Shown here one piece after another: positions 42,728-51,266 of a DNA stretch of 64,000 nt. The position numbers were made by a program, and so were the translations under genes. The notes beneath the pieces were generated by a model, which was not told where the DNA came from, searched no databases, and saw only the letters and a program-made list of their open reading frames with translations. Position 1 is the first letter of the stretch; each line of letters begins with the position of its first letter. Origin of the DNA: Conidiobolus coronatus NRRL 28638 (taxonomy: Eukaryota > Entomophthoromycota > Entomophthoromycetes > Entomophthorales > Conidiobolaceae); the NCBI GenBank assembly GCA_001566745.1, contig KQ964440.1, positions 149,901-213,900 on the forward strand, in the 5' to 3' direction.

Positions 42728-43112
42728 CTATATTTCATCCCCAATTTTCAAGATGATTTTTCCTTTAGCTCTGCCAGATTTTGAGTATTCAAAGGCTTCA
42801 TTAATCTGTTCAAAAGGAATTACCCTGCCAATGACGGGTTTTATTTTGCCTTTTTCTAGCAAATTTCCTAGGATTTCTAGCTGCTCACCACTTGGTTTCA
42901 TAAAGAGGAAGTAATAGTCTGCTTTAGTTTCCTTCTCAAGTTTTGTCAGGTTACGGGTAGCGAGGCTAAAGGCCAGTTTTTTCCACAATGGTTGTTTATA
43001 CTCATCCGCAAAGCGGGCATTGGGCAGTCCTGAAATGCTGACGACCTTACCACCAGGCTTGATGATTTTAAAGGCATTTTCAAGAATCTTGCCACCACCA
43101 AGTTGTAAGTTC
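42728..43112 (-). pseudogene. Zinc-type alcohol dehydrogenase/quinone oxidoreductase (MDR) C-terminal relic
   Basis: The reverse strand from 43112 is open to its stop at 42728. It encodes GGGKILENAFKIIKPGGKVV, SISGLPNARFADEYKQPLW, EQLEILGNLLEKGKIKPVIG and FEYSKSGRAKGKIILKI. This is the nucleotide-binding half and C-terminus of a medium-chain reductase of the quinone-oxidoreductase type. The catalytic N-terminal half is missing; upstream (43115-43200) the text becomes broken. The style is close to bacterial family members, but origin cannot be decided by eye. Confidence 0.7.
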
Positions 43113-43958
43113 GAGGGAGTGCATCATTTGGTAAATTAATAGCCAATGAGATAACCGAGATCTTCTCGAGTAACAACAGTTTTGTAGTTCACCCCGGCAA
43201 GCAATTCATAGGGGAGCGTTAGCTCAATAGGTGTTCTCTTACTGCTGAAACGAAGGGCTTCTATTTTGGATCTACATTGCCTGTTGTAAAGCACTTTTAT
43301 CCAACTAAGTAGCTTTCAGTGGTCTTACAACAGCCTACGGTACAGCTTTCGCAGGATCAATATGGGAGCTAAGTACTTTGGCAATGAAAGGGGCACATAG
43401 TAGAGGGAAAAGTTAAATGGACTAAATCTGTTGGGCTACTTCTTAGCTAAAATAGTTGCTGATTTACCCAAAGGATTGGAATTGGTTAAATTCAATACTT
43501 AATTTAGAAAGGATTTGGGATATTGAATATCTCATAGCGAAAGTCACAGGTCACACAAGCGTCATTCTGTCAGGGTATCCCTCCCCCTACCTTCTCGCAT
43601 AAGTGTTCATCGGTTGAAGTTTATTCACCAGGGTCAAGAGGTAAGCACAGTCTTCCATTGGTAACTCAATTTAATAGCATCGACAAATTTGGATTAAGTA
43701 GCTTAGAGTATCGGATAACACTGCAAATAAAAAATGTTCTACATTTTTAACCATGCACTAAATAAGTTTGGGATTGTAAGGCAAGCCTTATTGAAGCCTT
43801 ACATGTGCAACTTATACGAAAACCCTGTTGATGGTGAATATCGCCAAGGCATCAAGAACTGTGACCCTACGCTTCTCTTATGTAGTACGTCTTTTACCGT
43901 GAAACTGAAGTATTTTTCTTTGAAAAACTAAACTTCTTTTTTAAATTAATAAGTAATT
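43113..43958. other. Stretch without a supported gene
   Basis: Apart from the decayed upstream part of the oxidoreductase (to about 43200), no motif was recognised. The forward frame 43734-43931 begins with ATG in this region but has no recognisable content. Confidence 0.35.
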
Positions 43959-44592
43959 ATGCTGTTAAGTAGAAATATTAAAAACCAATTGTTATCATCC
44001 TTGAGGTCTCGTCATAACCTTATTGATTTTGAAGTTAACAAACCTAAAGGTCAATGTTATACTGATACTGTTAAGTTCCTGAAGAAGTTAACACATAGCT
44101 TAAAATCTAAAAAATATAACGAGGCGGATTGTCACGATACTGACAATTATGCATTTGACGCCAGGTTGTATTTGAACAGTGTGGATGACTATATTTAATG
44201 GCGAGGAAGATCTTCTTGGGAATAGTCAAATTTATGGATATCCTGAGATATATAAGATACTACAAAACAAAGATACCTATTGTGCAGTCTGTGGTGATCC
44301 TGGCTCTTGTGAAGAACACGGTGTAGTTGGCGAAAAGATATTGGGAATGAGTGTGGTTAGTTTTGATAATAAAGGCAAAACTTACTTTTACCAGCAATCG
44401 GGGTTACAGGAAACCGATATAAAATATTTCACTGCTGTCAAACTTAAAAAATCAAAATTGTCAAAAATACTATCTCCAAACTTCAATTTTGAAATAACAT
44501 TTAGCTCACGTAGATACAAATTTGACGAATTTGAAGATAAAGATAAAAGTTTCTTGATGTTTAGAGATTATGGATTTTATTGCAGATGGTAG
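43959..44592 (+). pseudogene. Hypothetical gene with one apparent frameshift
   Basis: An ATG frame of 79 codons (43959-44198) is followed, with a frame change near 44185-44200, by a frame open to 44592. The joined product would be about 210 residues. The second part holds a possible metal site, CAVCGDPGSCEEHG, and a beta-rich end (FNFEITFSSRRYKFDEF). The overlap of the two frames and similar composition suggest one gene broken by a single-base change, or a sequencing error. I do not recognise the family. Confidence 0.45.
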
Positions 44593-44872
44593 AGATTGCA
44601 AGATGTTCGACAAAGTGAGTATGAGTATCCAAGAAATCTTGGATAAAATTGAAATGCGCACAATTTATTTTCAAATTCTGAGAAACACGACGTTGTTTAT
44701 GTGACCTCATTCTATAAATTAATGTAATCATAAATCCTGGTGGGCTAGATTGAGCTAGAAAATGCACTGTTGAAAGCAAATTTTGGGTAATTTAGTATTC
44801 AGACGTATGTACGGGAATTGGGGTAATCTTTTAAAAACTGATTTGGGTGGTATTCTATTATGAATCAAACAG
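44593..44872. other. Short stretch with no feature found
   Basis: AT-rich spacer between two unassigned coding pieces; nothing recognised. Confidence 0.4.
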
Positions 44873-45102
44873 TTAGGATGCGTAGTGTATGTTGTTAACT
44901 GTGTTGGTTGTAGGCCACCCAGTCACATAGTAACTCCAGACTGCTTGAACAGAGAAATTCTTATCAATTCGTCTAACAGCATCCTCAGTTGGAGTAGGAT
45001 ATTGATCTAATGTGACACATAACACAGGTTCCGATGTTATACCCTTGAAGCCGATAAAATTCTTTATTCCTAGTGTATGAGAATGGTATCCTAAGCAACT
45101 TA
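44873..45102 (-). pseudogene. Unrecognised open fragment
   Basis: The reverse strand is open for about 75 codons and ends in TAA. It contains HTLGIKNFIGFKGITSEP, LCVTLDQYPTPTEDAVRRID and SVQAVWSYYVTGWPTTN. There is no ATG at its upstream end, where a stop followed by GTAAGT sits. The text looks like real protein, but I do not recognise it. Confidence 0.35.
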
Positions 45103-45508
45103 CTTAGCAAATGAAAGTAGCTCAAACATCTGCCTTATGTTAGAATGCTTCATAACTGATATATCCCAAATCGCATATCTCTGGATTGCGCAATCTTGAT
45201 TATACAAATCAAGAGGCTATAATATTCTGACACACACAAGATATTTGAAGGGAATTTATAAAATAAATTCTAAAGGTGTAGCTAAATTAGGATTTGAATT
45301 TGTTACTCGTCGTCCAAAAACTATAAATTCAATAGTACCAATTGAACATGCTTATCGATATACATGAAGTGAAAGATATTTCTACTGGAGAGAGTTCCTT
45401 GTAGGAGAAAAGATGAATTCAATATCTTGGGCCCCTGTCTTAAAAGTCTTTGAATTATATAAGTGACTGTTAGGTGCCCAGCAATGAGCATCTGATAGTT
45501 TGAAGTAT
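45095..45508 (+). other. 138-codon frame open only if TGA is read as an amino acid
   Basis: From 45095 this frame has no TAA or TAG until the TAA at 45509, but it has four TGA codons (45197, 45365, 45464, 45485). The translation reads like protein, for example GFEFVTRRPKTINSIVPIE and RYFYWREFLVGEKMNSISWA. If TGA means tryptophan, it could derive from mitochondrial DNA or from a bacterium with that code. If not, it is a decayed gene that by chance gained only TGA stops. I do not recognise the family. Confidence 0.35.
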
Positions 45509-45530
45509 TAAGATTTTAAGATTACTTTAA

Positions 45531-45752
45531 TTATTCAAAAGGATCAGGAACAAGTATTTGAGATAGACCAAATCCTGGTAAGTCCAAATTATTTGCCTCA
45601 TTTCGTAGTTCAAAAAGAGGTTCCGACAATATGATATTAACTCGTAAAGCTTTTTCTTCTATATGGTTAAATTTAGAAGCTGATTCCTTAAAATTGTCTA
45701 AATCCATAGATGTTTCGCTACTGCTACTTAATTTACTTCTCTTTAGTGACAT
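45531..45752 (-). CDS. Small hypothetical protein (73 residues)
   Basis: The frame extends from the ATG at 45752 to its stop at 45531. It begins with a Ser/Lys-rich segment and continues to an acidic, hydrophobic end (LDLPGFGLSQILVPDPFE). The same strand carries the next hypothetical gene about 150 bases upstream, so the two could be remains of one transcription unit. I do not recognise the family; low confidence that it is real. Confidence 0.25.
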   Translation of the reverse strand: MSLKRSKLSSSSETSMDLDNFKESASKFNHIEEKALRVNIILSEPLFELRNEANNLDLPGFGLSQILVPDPFE

Positions 45753-45904
45753 TGTTTTAAAGCTACTTATAATTTGAGTTATTAAAACATTCAGGTTTTT
45801 ATTTTTTAGCTTTATCTTCAGGAGTAGGACTATCCGATCTGTTGCCTTCCTTAAACATAGCCTCATCTACTTGGTCTGGACAATGAGGATAATATTAGAT
45901 AAAA

Positions 45905-46348
45905 TCAAAATATTACATTTGAACAAGGCCCTCCTCTAACTATTCCAGTTTTGGTTTTGTTGGAGGGTAGTTGTTTTTTGCCCGATGGAGTTGAAGGCTT
46001 TGACCAAGAAAGAGGCCTTGAGTTACTATTATTACGGGGGACCCAGTTATCTTTTCTAACATCAAGCAAGCCCCTAAGCATGAATCTATGACGACTTGGG
46101 AGAGCAGGGTTTTTAAAGAGTGAAGCGATTTTATCAAAGTAAAGGACGAATCTTTGCTTAGTCAAACTTTCAACTTCTTCTAATTCTATTTTTATTAGCG
46201 CCGCGGTACTTCGCGATGGTATAGCCCACGACTGTATAGTGAGCCTTTGATAGTATTTGTTTTGTGTTACCTTTCCATTTGTAAACATCCCGGAGTTAGT
46301 TACATACAAGTCTTGGACCACTTCTATATCTTCAGAGGTGTTGGTCAT
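45905..46348 (-). CDS. Hypothetical protein, possibly 5'-truncated
   Basis: The frame is open from a TAA near 46455 to the stop at 45905; the first ATG is at 46348, giving 147 residues. It contains DIEVVQDLYVTNSGMFTNG, LTIQSWAIPSRSTAALIKIE and FVLYFDKIASLFKNPALP, and a basic, Ser/Pro-rich tail. Open sequence upstream of the ATG (HKGQIHSALRGGSLDTERI) has the same character, so the true start may be lost or lie in another exon. I do not recognise the family. Confidence 0.4.
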   Translation of the reverse strand: MTNTSEDIEVVQDLYVTNSGMFTNGKVTQNKYYQRLTIQSWAIPSRSTAALIKIELEEVESLTKQRFVLYFDKIASLFKNPALPSRHRFMLRGLLDVRKDNWVPRNNSNSRPLSWSKPSTPSGKKQLPSNKTKTGIVRGGPCSNVIF

Positions 46349-47114
46349 AACATAAATTATTCTTTCAGTGTCTAAACTTCCTCCCCGCAACGCTGAATGT
46401 ATTTGTCCCTTGTGGGTTGTTCTTGAACTGGGTTTAAATATTGTTTCTTAAACTTGATTAGTGAAACATTATACTTTTTCTTATTACCCAAATTACTCAC
46501 AGGGTTATAACGTTGCATATACACTACTATAAAGCTTCACACAGCTAACGCTACGGTTGGCTTTAAGGACCTGCAGTTACCAGGTTTACAATAGTATAAA
46601 AGATATAGCCAATAATCTACAGAATATTAAAATGCTGGTTTTGTTGTATACTGAATGCTCTGAAGATTTCGAGCACGTAGAGATGGGGCTCCACACAAAA
46701 TTGGATACTTTCCATCTTTCGTAGAATTCAATCCCGCCTAATATTATGATTATTTCGGCTACATCTCAAATATGGCTCTTTTTTCGGAAATAGCAAGTAT
46801 CTACGTAAGCTCTGTAACAGATGATATAGTGATATTTATCGAGCCTATCTAGTCGAAGTGATTACACTTTTAAAAGTTAAGAAATGACTACACAATAGAC
46901 AAACCTGTGGACCTTATCTTGCTTTCGAACTTTATTTGAGTTCTATTCACCTCAACTTGACCACACTTAACTTTGCAGATAGCACACTCTTTTGTTCGAC
47001 TATATTGTTCGCACCACGGGGCTGCAAACCATATTTCTTCTCATCTAAGGTGATTCTCTTGAGATAAGATCTCTCTTCCAAACTTTGCTTGTTCCAAGAG
47101 AGTCTAACGTCTGC
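46349..47114. other. Stretch without a supported gene
   Basis: The part next to the RNA-polymerase-like relic (reverse strand 47110-46930) is open in a shifted frame (contains RITLDEKKYGLQPRGANNIV) and may be its decayed continuation. Nothing else was recognised. Confidence 0.35.
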
Positions 47115-47387
47115 TTAATCATATTGGCCCCTCTTGGTCAAGAATTGTGGTGCAATAATGGTATTAAAGATGGTACAAACATAGATGCCAGCCATACATG
47201 ATGCTTCGTTTATACTATATACTCTAACATATTCACCAATCTTCTTTACTTTATCAAGAATAGTACGCGGATTGTTTTTGGCTAATCCAAAGTAATAACC
47301 GTTGAATAATAAGCGTTGATGTAGATGTTTCTTTATTTGTGTGTGTGATCCGAGATCCTTGTTGCTTAAAATTCTAAGAAGATTCAT
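47115..47387 (-). pseudogene. RNA polymerase beta-like fragment (copy 1)
   Basis: A 90-codon frame starting with ATG contains RLLFNGYYFGLAKNNPRTIL, then KKIGEYVRVYSINEA and GIYVCTIFNTIIAP. This follows the lobe pattern of second-largest RNA polymerase subunits: an NG-aromatic-x-G turn, a helix, a xVSI strand, and an IxIxTxxGRIxRP-like end. The residues are far from nuclear Pol I, II or III subunits. The forward copy at 47947 shows the same blocks, which supports the reading. Only a small piece of the subunit is present. Confidence 0.5.
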
Positions 47388-47472
47388 GTAGAGAGTGCTT
47401 TACTTATAAAGTTAAGGCTGGTGAATGTTGTGATAATATATGTAAAAGTTTAACAAAAAGACTTACGCTTGA

Positions 47473-47730
47473 TTAGGCTGTGAAGCTCTGCTGGTTGGCC
47501 AAAATATCTGTTTGAGTGAAGGTAAACCATTTATACCACCATGTAATCCAAAAGCAGAGTGTGGACCTTTAGCTTCCGGAAACAAGTACGGCTCTGAATA
47601 TCCAGAAAAGGGCTGTTGTAGCGACTATGGTTTCAGTTGCACAACTTCTGAATTCTGTGAAAAGTACCCAAGTTCAACAGGTGCTCCTGGTACTGAACGT
47701 TCTTACTTTAACTGCTGGCTGCCAAGTTAG
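47473..47730 (+). pseudogene. LysM plus chitin-binding (CBM18) relic of a killer-toxin-like chitinase
   Basis: The frame reads LGCEALLVGQNICLSEGKP, the end of a LysM domain as found in fungal subgroup C chitinases. It is followed directly by AECGPLASGNKYG, GCCSDYGFSCTTSEFCEKY and TGAPGTERSYFNC, a CBM18 hevein-like module with most of its cysteines. It ends in a stop after NCWLPS. The order LysM-CBM18-GH18 is shared by subgroup C chitinases and the alpha/beta subunit of the yeast linear-plasmid killer toxin. The catalytic domain is missing from this piece, and a stop precedes it upstream. Confidence 0.75.
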
Positions 47731-47946
47731 TTAGAAGAGACGATAAGATCTCGCTGTGAACTCAAAACTAAAATATTTAAGTACTTCACAACAACAAAAA
47801 GTTTATTAAGTTTAGTATTACTACTTTAATGAACATGTGTTGCAGTGGACAACTAGAAGTTTAGAATGGGCTCTGGAAAGATCTAAAGGCACTGTCTCCA
47901 AGCAAGATTCCGAAAATAATACCTGTGTTCTTAAAAACATTCAAAC

Positions 47947-48436
47947 ACTAATACTGGTAGATACCTCTTCTACAATGCTTATTACTACGGGAGAACTAAG
48001 TTTAGTGTTGTTGATATGCTCTGCAACTTTAAGGTGTTAGATGAATACGTTAGCGTTTACTCTATATCAGAAACTTCGAGTCTATCTGGGATATATATCT
48101 CTGACTACAGTGGCAAAATAGTTACATATATTGTCCAGAGATAAGGAAGGTATATTTGTATGTCCTAGAATGAAAGAGTGTGAAGAACTAAAGTCTATAT
48201 TCGAAAAGGAAATAACCCACCCATCTCTGCTCCTTGGTTTTGCTGCTTCTTTACTACCTTTACATCATCACAACGCTGAACCTAGGGGTCTATTTATCAC
48301 AAACATTATTAAACAAACGCTAGATTCAGATAAAACAAGCAAAATTTGGAAGAAGTGTGACAAGGCTTTGGTTGCTACCATCACAACTCAAGCTTTAGGC
48401 AGAATGTGCAGTGGTATAAACTTCTTAGTTAAATAG
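47947..48436 (+). pseudogene. RNA polymerase beta-like fragment (copy 2)
   Basis: The first frame (47947-48143) reads GRYLFYNAYYYGRTKFSVVD, then DEYVSVYSISETSSLSGIYI and SDYSGKIVTYIV, parallel to copy 1. After a stop and frame change, 48131-48436 reads ITHPSLLLGFAASLLPLHH, then NAEPRG and, further on, KALVATITTQALGRMCSGIN. These match the HPSxxLGxxASxxPFxxHNxxPR block and the KPLVxTxxxxxxxxGINxIV block of beta subunits, in the right order. Sequence style is unlike nuclear polymerases and closer to what would be expected of a plasmid- or virus-type enzyme, which is inference. Confidence 0.6.
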
Positions 48437-48600
48437 GCTGTTGATGAAGGTTACGATGAACCTCGAAGACCACGAATATATTCTAAATATAATAGAAGTG
48501 GGAGATATTGTCAAAAGGAATAGTATTCTGTGTTCTAACTTAGTGTTTGCAAAGTTAAATGCAAAAAGTTAAAGTAAATAAAAGTCAGATAAAGTTAAGT

Positions 48601-49125
48601 TTTGAGAATTATGTCAGTGAAGGTAATGCACCTAACCCAAGATTGGATTCTAAGGCTGAATATGGTCCTCTAGCTTCCAATGTCAAATACAATGCAATTT
48701 GTCCTTTAAATGCGTGTTGTAGCAATTGGCTTATTCCGGTTTAACCAATGAATTCAGTAAGAAGAAGTAAAGTAAGACAGGTGCCCCTGGTACTACAGGT
48801 TGTTACTCTAACTGTGAACGTAAATTCGTTAAAGGTAATCCCCCTTCTGAGTTTGAAGAATTTAAGAGTATGAGTAGTTTTAAGAAAATTCTTAGCATTG
48901 GAGGTTGGGAATATCCTGCTGTTCCTACCGGTGAAGCTATTCCACTTGGTGAGAAAAACGATGCTAAGAACTACCTTGTTTGTCAAAAAGTTAAAGAGTA
49001 AAATAGGTTCTAAATCTGTATCTATTGCAGCTCCTGCTTCTTATTGGTATCTTAAACCTTTTCTTATTTTAAAATCTGATGCTGTTGATTTTCTCAGAAA
49101 ATCATTTAAGCTACACCGTGGCTGA
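48601..49125 (+). pseudogene. CBM18-GH18 chitinase relic, killer-toxin-like
   Basis: Shifting frames encode a decayed CBM18 (AEYGPLASNVKYN, LNACCS), then TGAPGTTGCYSNCER-like text, the strand-2 signature FKKILSIGGWEYPAVPTGE of glycoside hydrolase family 18, and the VSIAAPASYWYLKPF segment. The family's catalytic DxxDxDxE motif is missing because of an internal deletion between the IGGWE and APASYWYLK blocks. At least three frame changes are present. It is a second copy of the chitinase type seen at 47473 and cannot be active. Confidence 0.75.
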
Positions 49126-49650
49126 TTAAAGTCTATACCACCTATGGAACCATTTCTCTCATATCTTTTGAGGCACTCTCCTTGTCATGAGCGGAGCAAT
49201 ACTGGTTACTGCCTTTGCATCTTCTCTGGCACGATTCACCCTTCTTTGTGGTACCTGAGCACCAGGCAGCCTTAGTCTTGTTTATCTTTTTTCATTCTCT
49301 ACAAAAATTAATTAGTTTAAAAGTAGTTTACCCCAATAACTACCCATTCAGAGATACAACAGGTACAAACAAGCCCATCAACGAATGAAAGCCAACTTTA
49401 CAATGGTGGTTTTCACTGTCGAGAAAATCAAAGGATCCGAGCAGATTTCCGCCGGGTCGCTGCTTTGTTTGTGCCCGCTCCTGATACATCATTGATCTTC
49501 TTTGATACTTTTGTAAACTTTATTAGTGTGCTTTCTTTGGAATTGAATATCTTCTACTCTTTACTAGTACAGTTTGCAGAGATAAATTAATTGATAATTA
49601 TTTATTTGATATATTAATTGATAATATATAATTAATTGATAATTAGCAAG
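49126..49650. other. Intergenic stretch upstream of GSH2
   Basis: About 525 bases with no gene. The last 90 bases before the GSH2 start are a very AT-rich series of TTAATTGATAATTA-type direct repeats and probably hold its promoter and 5' UTR. Confidence 0.5.
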
Positions 49651-51168
49651 ATGGCTGATTTGAAGATGGCTGATTTGATTAATAAGGCTACCCATTGGGC
49701 TATTGCGAACGGGCTTGTTGTAGTACCACCAAGTGTAGACTCCTGTGATTTTCAAGGTAAAACCCCTTATCTTGTAACGCCAGCACCCTTTGCTCTTTAC
49801 CCGACCCCCTTTCCCAGGACACAGTATGATTTGGCTGTAAATATTCAACCTTTATTTAATAAACTTGTGCATAATATTGCTAATAATTTAGAATTTTTGG
49901 AAGAAAAAGCTAAAAAATTGTCTCAAGTTGATCCCTTCACAAACAACCTATATCAAATTTTTTTGGAAATCAAAAAAGAGGAAAACAGTCAAAAATACAC
50001 TTTGGGTTTCCATAGGTCAGACTATTTACTCCACGCACCCTCAGATAAAATGGTCCAAGGCAGTGACATAGCGGCCGTTTCTAAATTATACGAAGAAAAT
50101 AAGGTCAAAATACAACAAGTCGAACTAAATACTATCTCATCCTCATTTGGGGGTCTATCTGGTTTGACATCTGAATTACATAGATATATCTACAAAAGCA
50201 CCGACGGGTACTACGATCGATTCTCTAAAAAATTGAATATTGATGAAGTATTACCCCTTAACACCCCAACATCAGGACTAGTAAAAGGCATCTCAGAAGC
50301 TTTTAAACTATACAATAACCCCGAGGCTATTGTTCTTATGATTGTACAGCCAAATGAACACAACATATATGATCAAAAAGTTATTGAGCATCAACTGCTT
50401 ATTTTACACAAGATACAGGTAATTAGAAAGACACTTACTGAAATTGGAAATGAGGCCGTCCTCTCTCAAGATAAGCAACGCAGACTATACATTTTAGCTG
50501 GTAGCGAGCCTAAAGAAGTTGCAGTTGCTTATTTCCGTTCCGGTTATTCTCCAGATGATTATATCAGCCAACTTGAGTGGGATGCAAGGTTAAGCATAGA
50601 ACGCTCTCATGCTATCAAATGCCCAGACATACTTTATCATCTGGCAGGTACTAAAAAGGTTCAACAAGAGCTAGCCGACATTGAATTATTGAAGCTCTTC
50701 TTATCAAATGATGAAGCTGAACTGGTTCATTCTACTTTTACAGGAATTTATCCTTTAGACTCTTCTGAAATTGGCCAAGCATCATATAGAGAAGCCTTGT
50801 CAAATCCAACAAAATATGTAATGAAACCCTCAAGGGAAGGCGGGGGTAACAACATTTACGGAGAAGATATCCCCTTAGCCCTTAGCAAGCTTTCCGAAGA
50901 AGAGAGAGCAGCTTTCATTTTAATGGATCGAATTGTCCCTCCTACTGTTTTTAATAACAACGTTGGTATTCGTCAGGGTGTTCCCTCGTTGAATGGCAAT
51001 TTTATTTCAGAATTGGGAACTTATGGTGTCTATTTGGGCTTAAGGGGGTGTGATGAGCCAATATTAAATGAATATAGCGGATATTTGCTTAGATCCAAAT
51101 TAGACTCAACTAATGAAGGTGGTGTTGCGGTCGGACATGCTGTTATTGACAGCGTTTACCTGGTATAA
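49651..51168 (+). CDS. GSH2: Glutathione synthetase (eukaryotic type)
   Basis: The enzyme joins glycine to gamma-glutamylcysteine in the second step of glutathione synthesis, in the cytosol. The 505-residue frame from the ATG at 49651 (context AAGATGG) shows the eukaryotic fold-specific blocks: THWAIANGLVV and APFALYPTPFPR near the N-terminus, PNEHNIYDQ, the ATP-grasp glycine-rich loop MKPSREGGGNNIYG (from residue 391), the LMDRIVPP segment and a C-terminal EGGVAVGHAVIDSVYL. Length is slightly above the yeast and human enzymes. A second in-frame ATG lies 15 bases downstream. No intron or break is seen. It converges with the ERD1-like gene, with about 100 bases between stop codons. Confidence 0.95.
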   Translation: MADLKMADLINKATHWAIANGLVVVPPSVDSCDFQGKTPYLVTPAPFALYPTPFPRTQYDLAVNIQPLFNKLVHNIANNLEFLEEKAKKLSQVDPFTNNLYQIFLEIKKEENSQKYTLGFHRSDYLLHAPSDKMVQGSDIAAVSKLYEENKVKIQQVELNTISSSFGGLSGLTSELHRYIYKSTDGYYDRFSKKLNIDEVLPLNTPTSGLVKGISEAFKLYNNPEAIVLMIVQPNEHNIYDQKVIEHQLLILHKIQVIRKTLTEIGNEAVLSQDKQRRLYILAGSEPKEVAVAYFRSGYSPDDYISQLEWDARLSIERSHAIKCPDILYHLAGTKKVQQELADIELLKLFLSNDEAELVHSTFTGIYPLDSSEIGQASYREALSNPTKYVMKPSREGGGNNIYGEDIPLALSKLSEEERAAFILMDRIVPPTVFNNNVGIRQGVPSLNGNFISELGTYGVYLGLRGCDEPILNEYSGYLLRSKLDSTNEGGVAVGHAVIDSVYLV

Positions 51169-51266
51169 TAGAAAGCCAGTAATCCAAAATTGTTTTGACT
51201 TTTGGCCGATCATTTAAGCGACGCCACAAACCGCCTCACTTAAACAAATTAGTAATTAATTTATTT

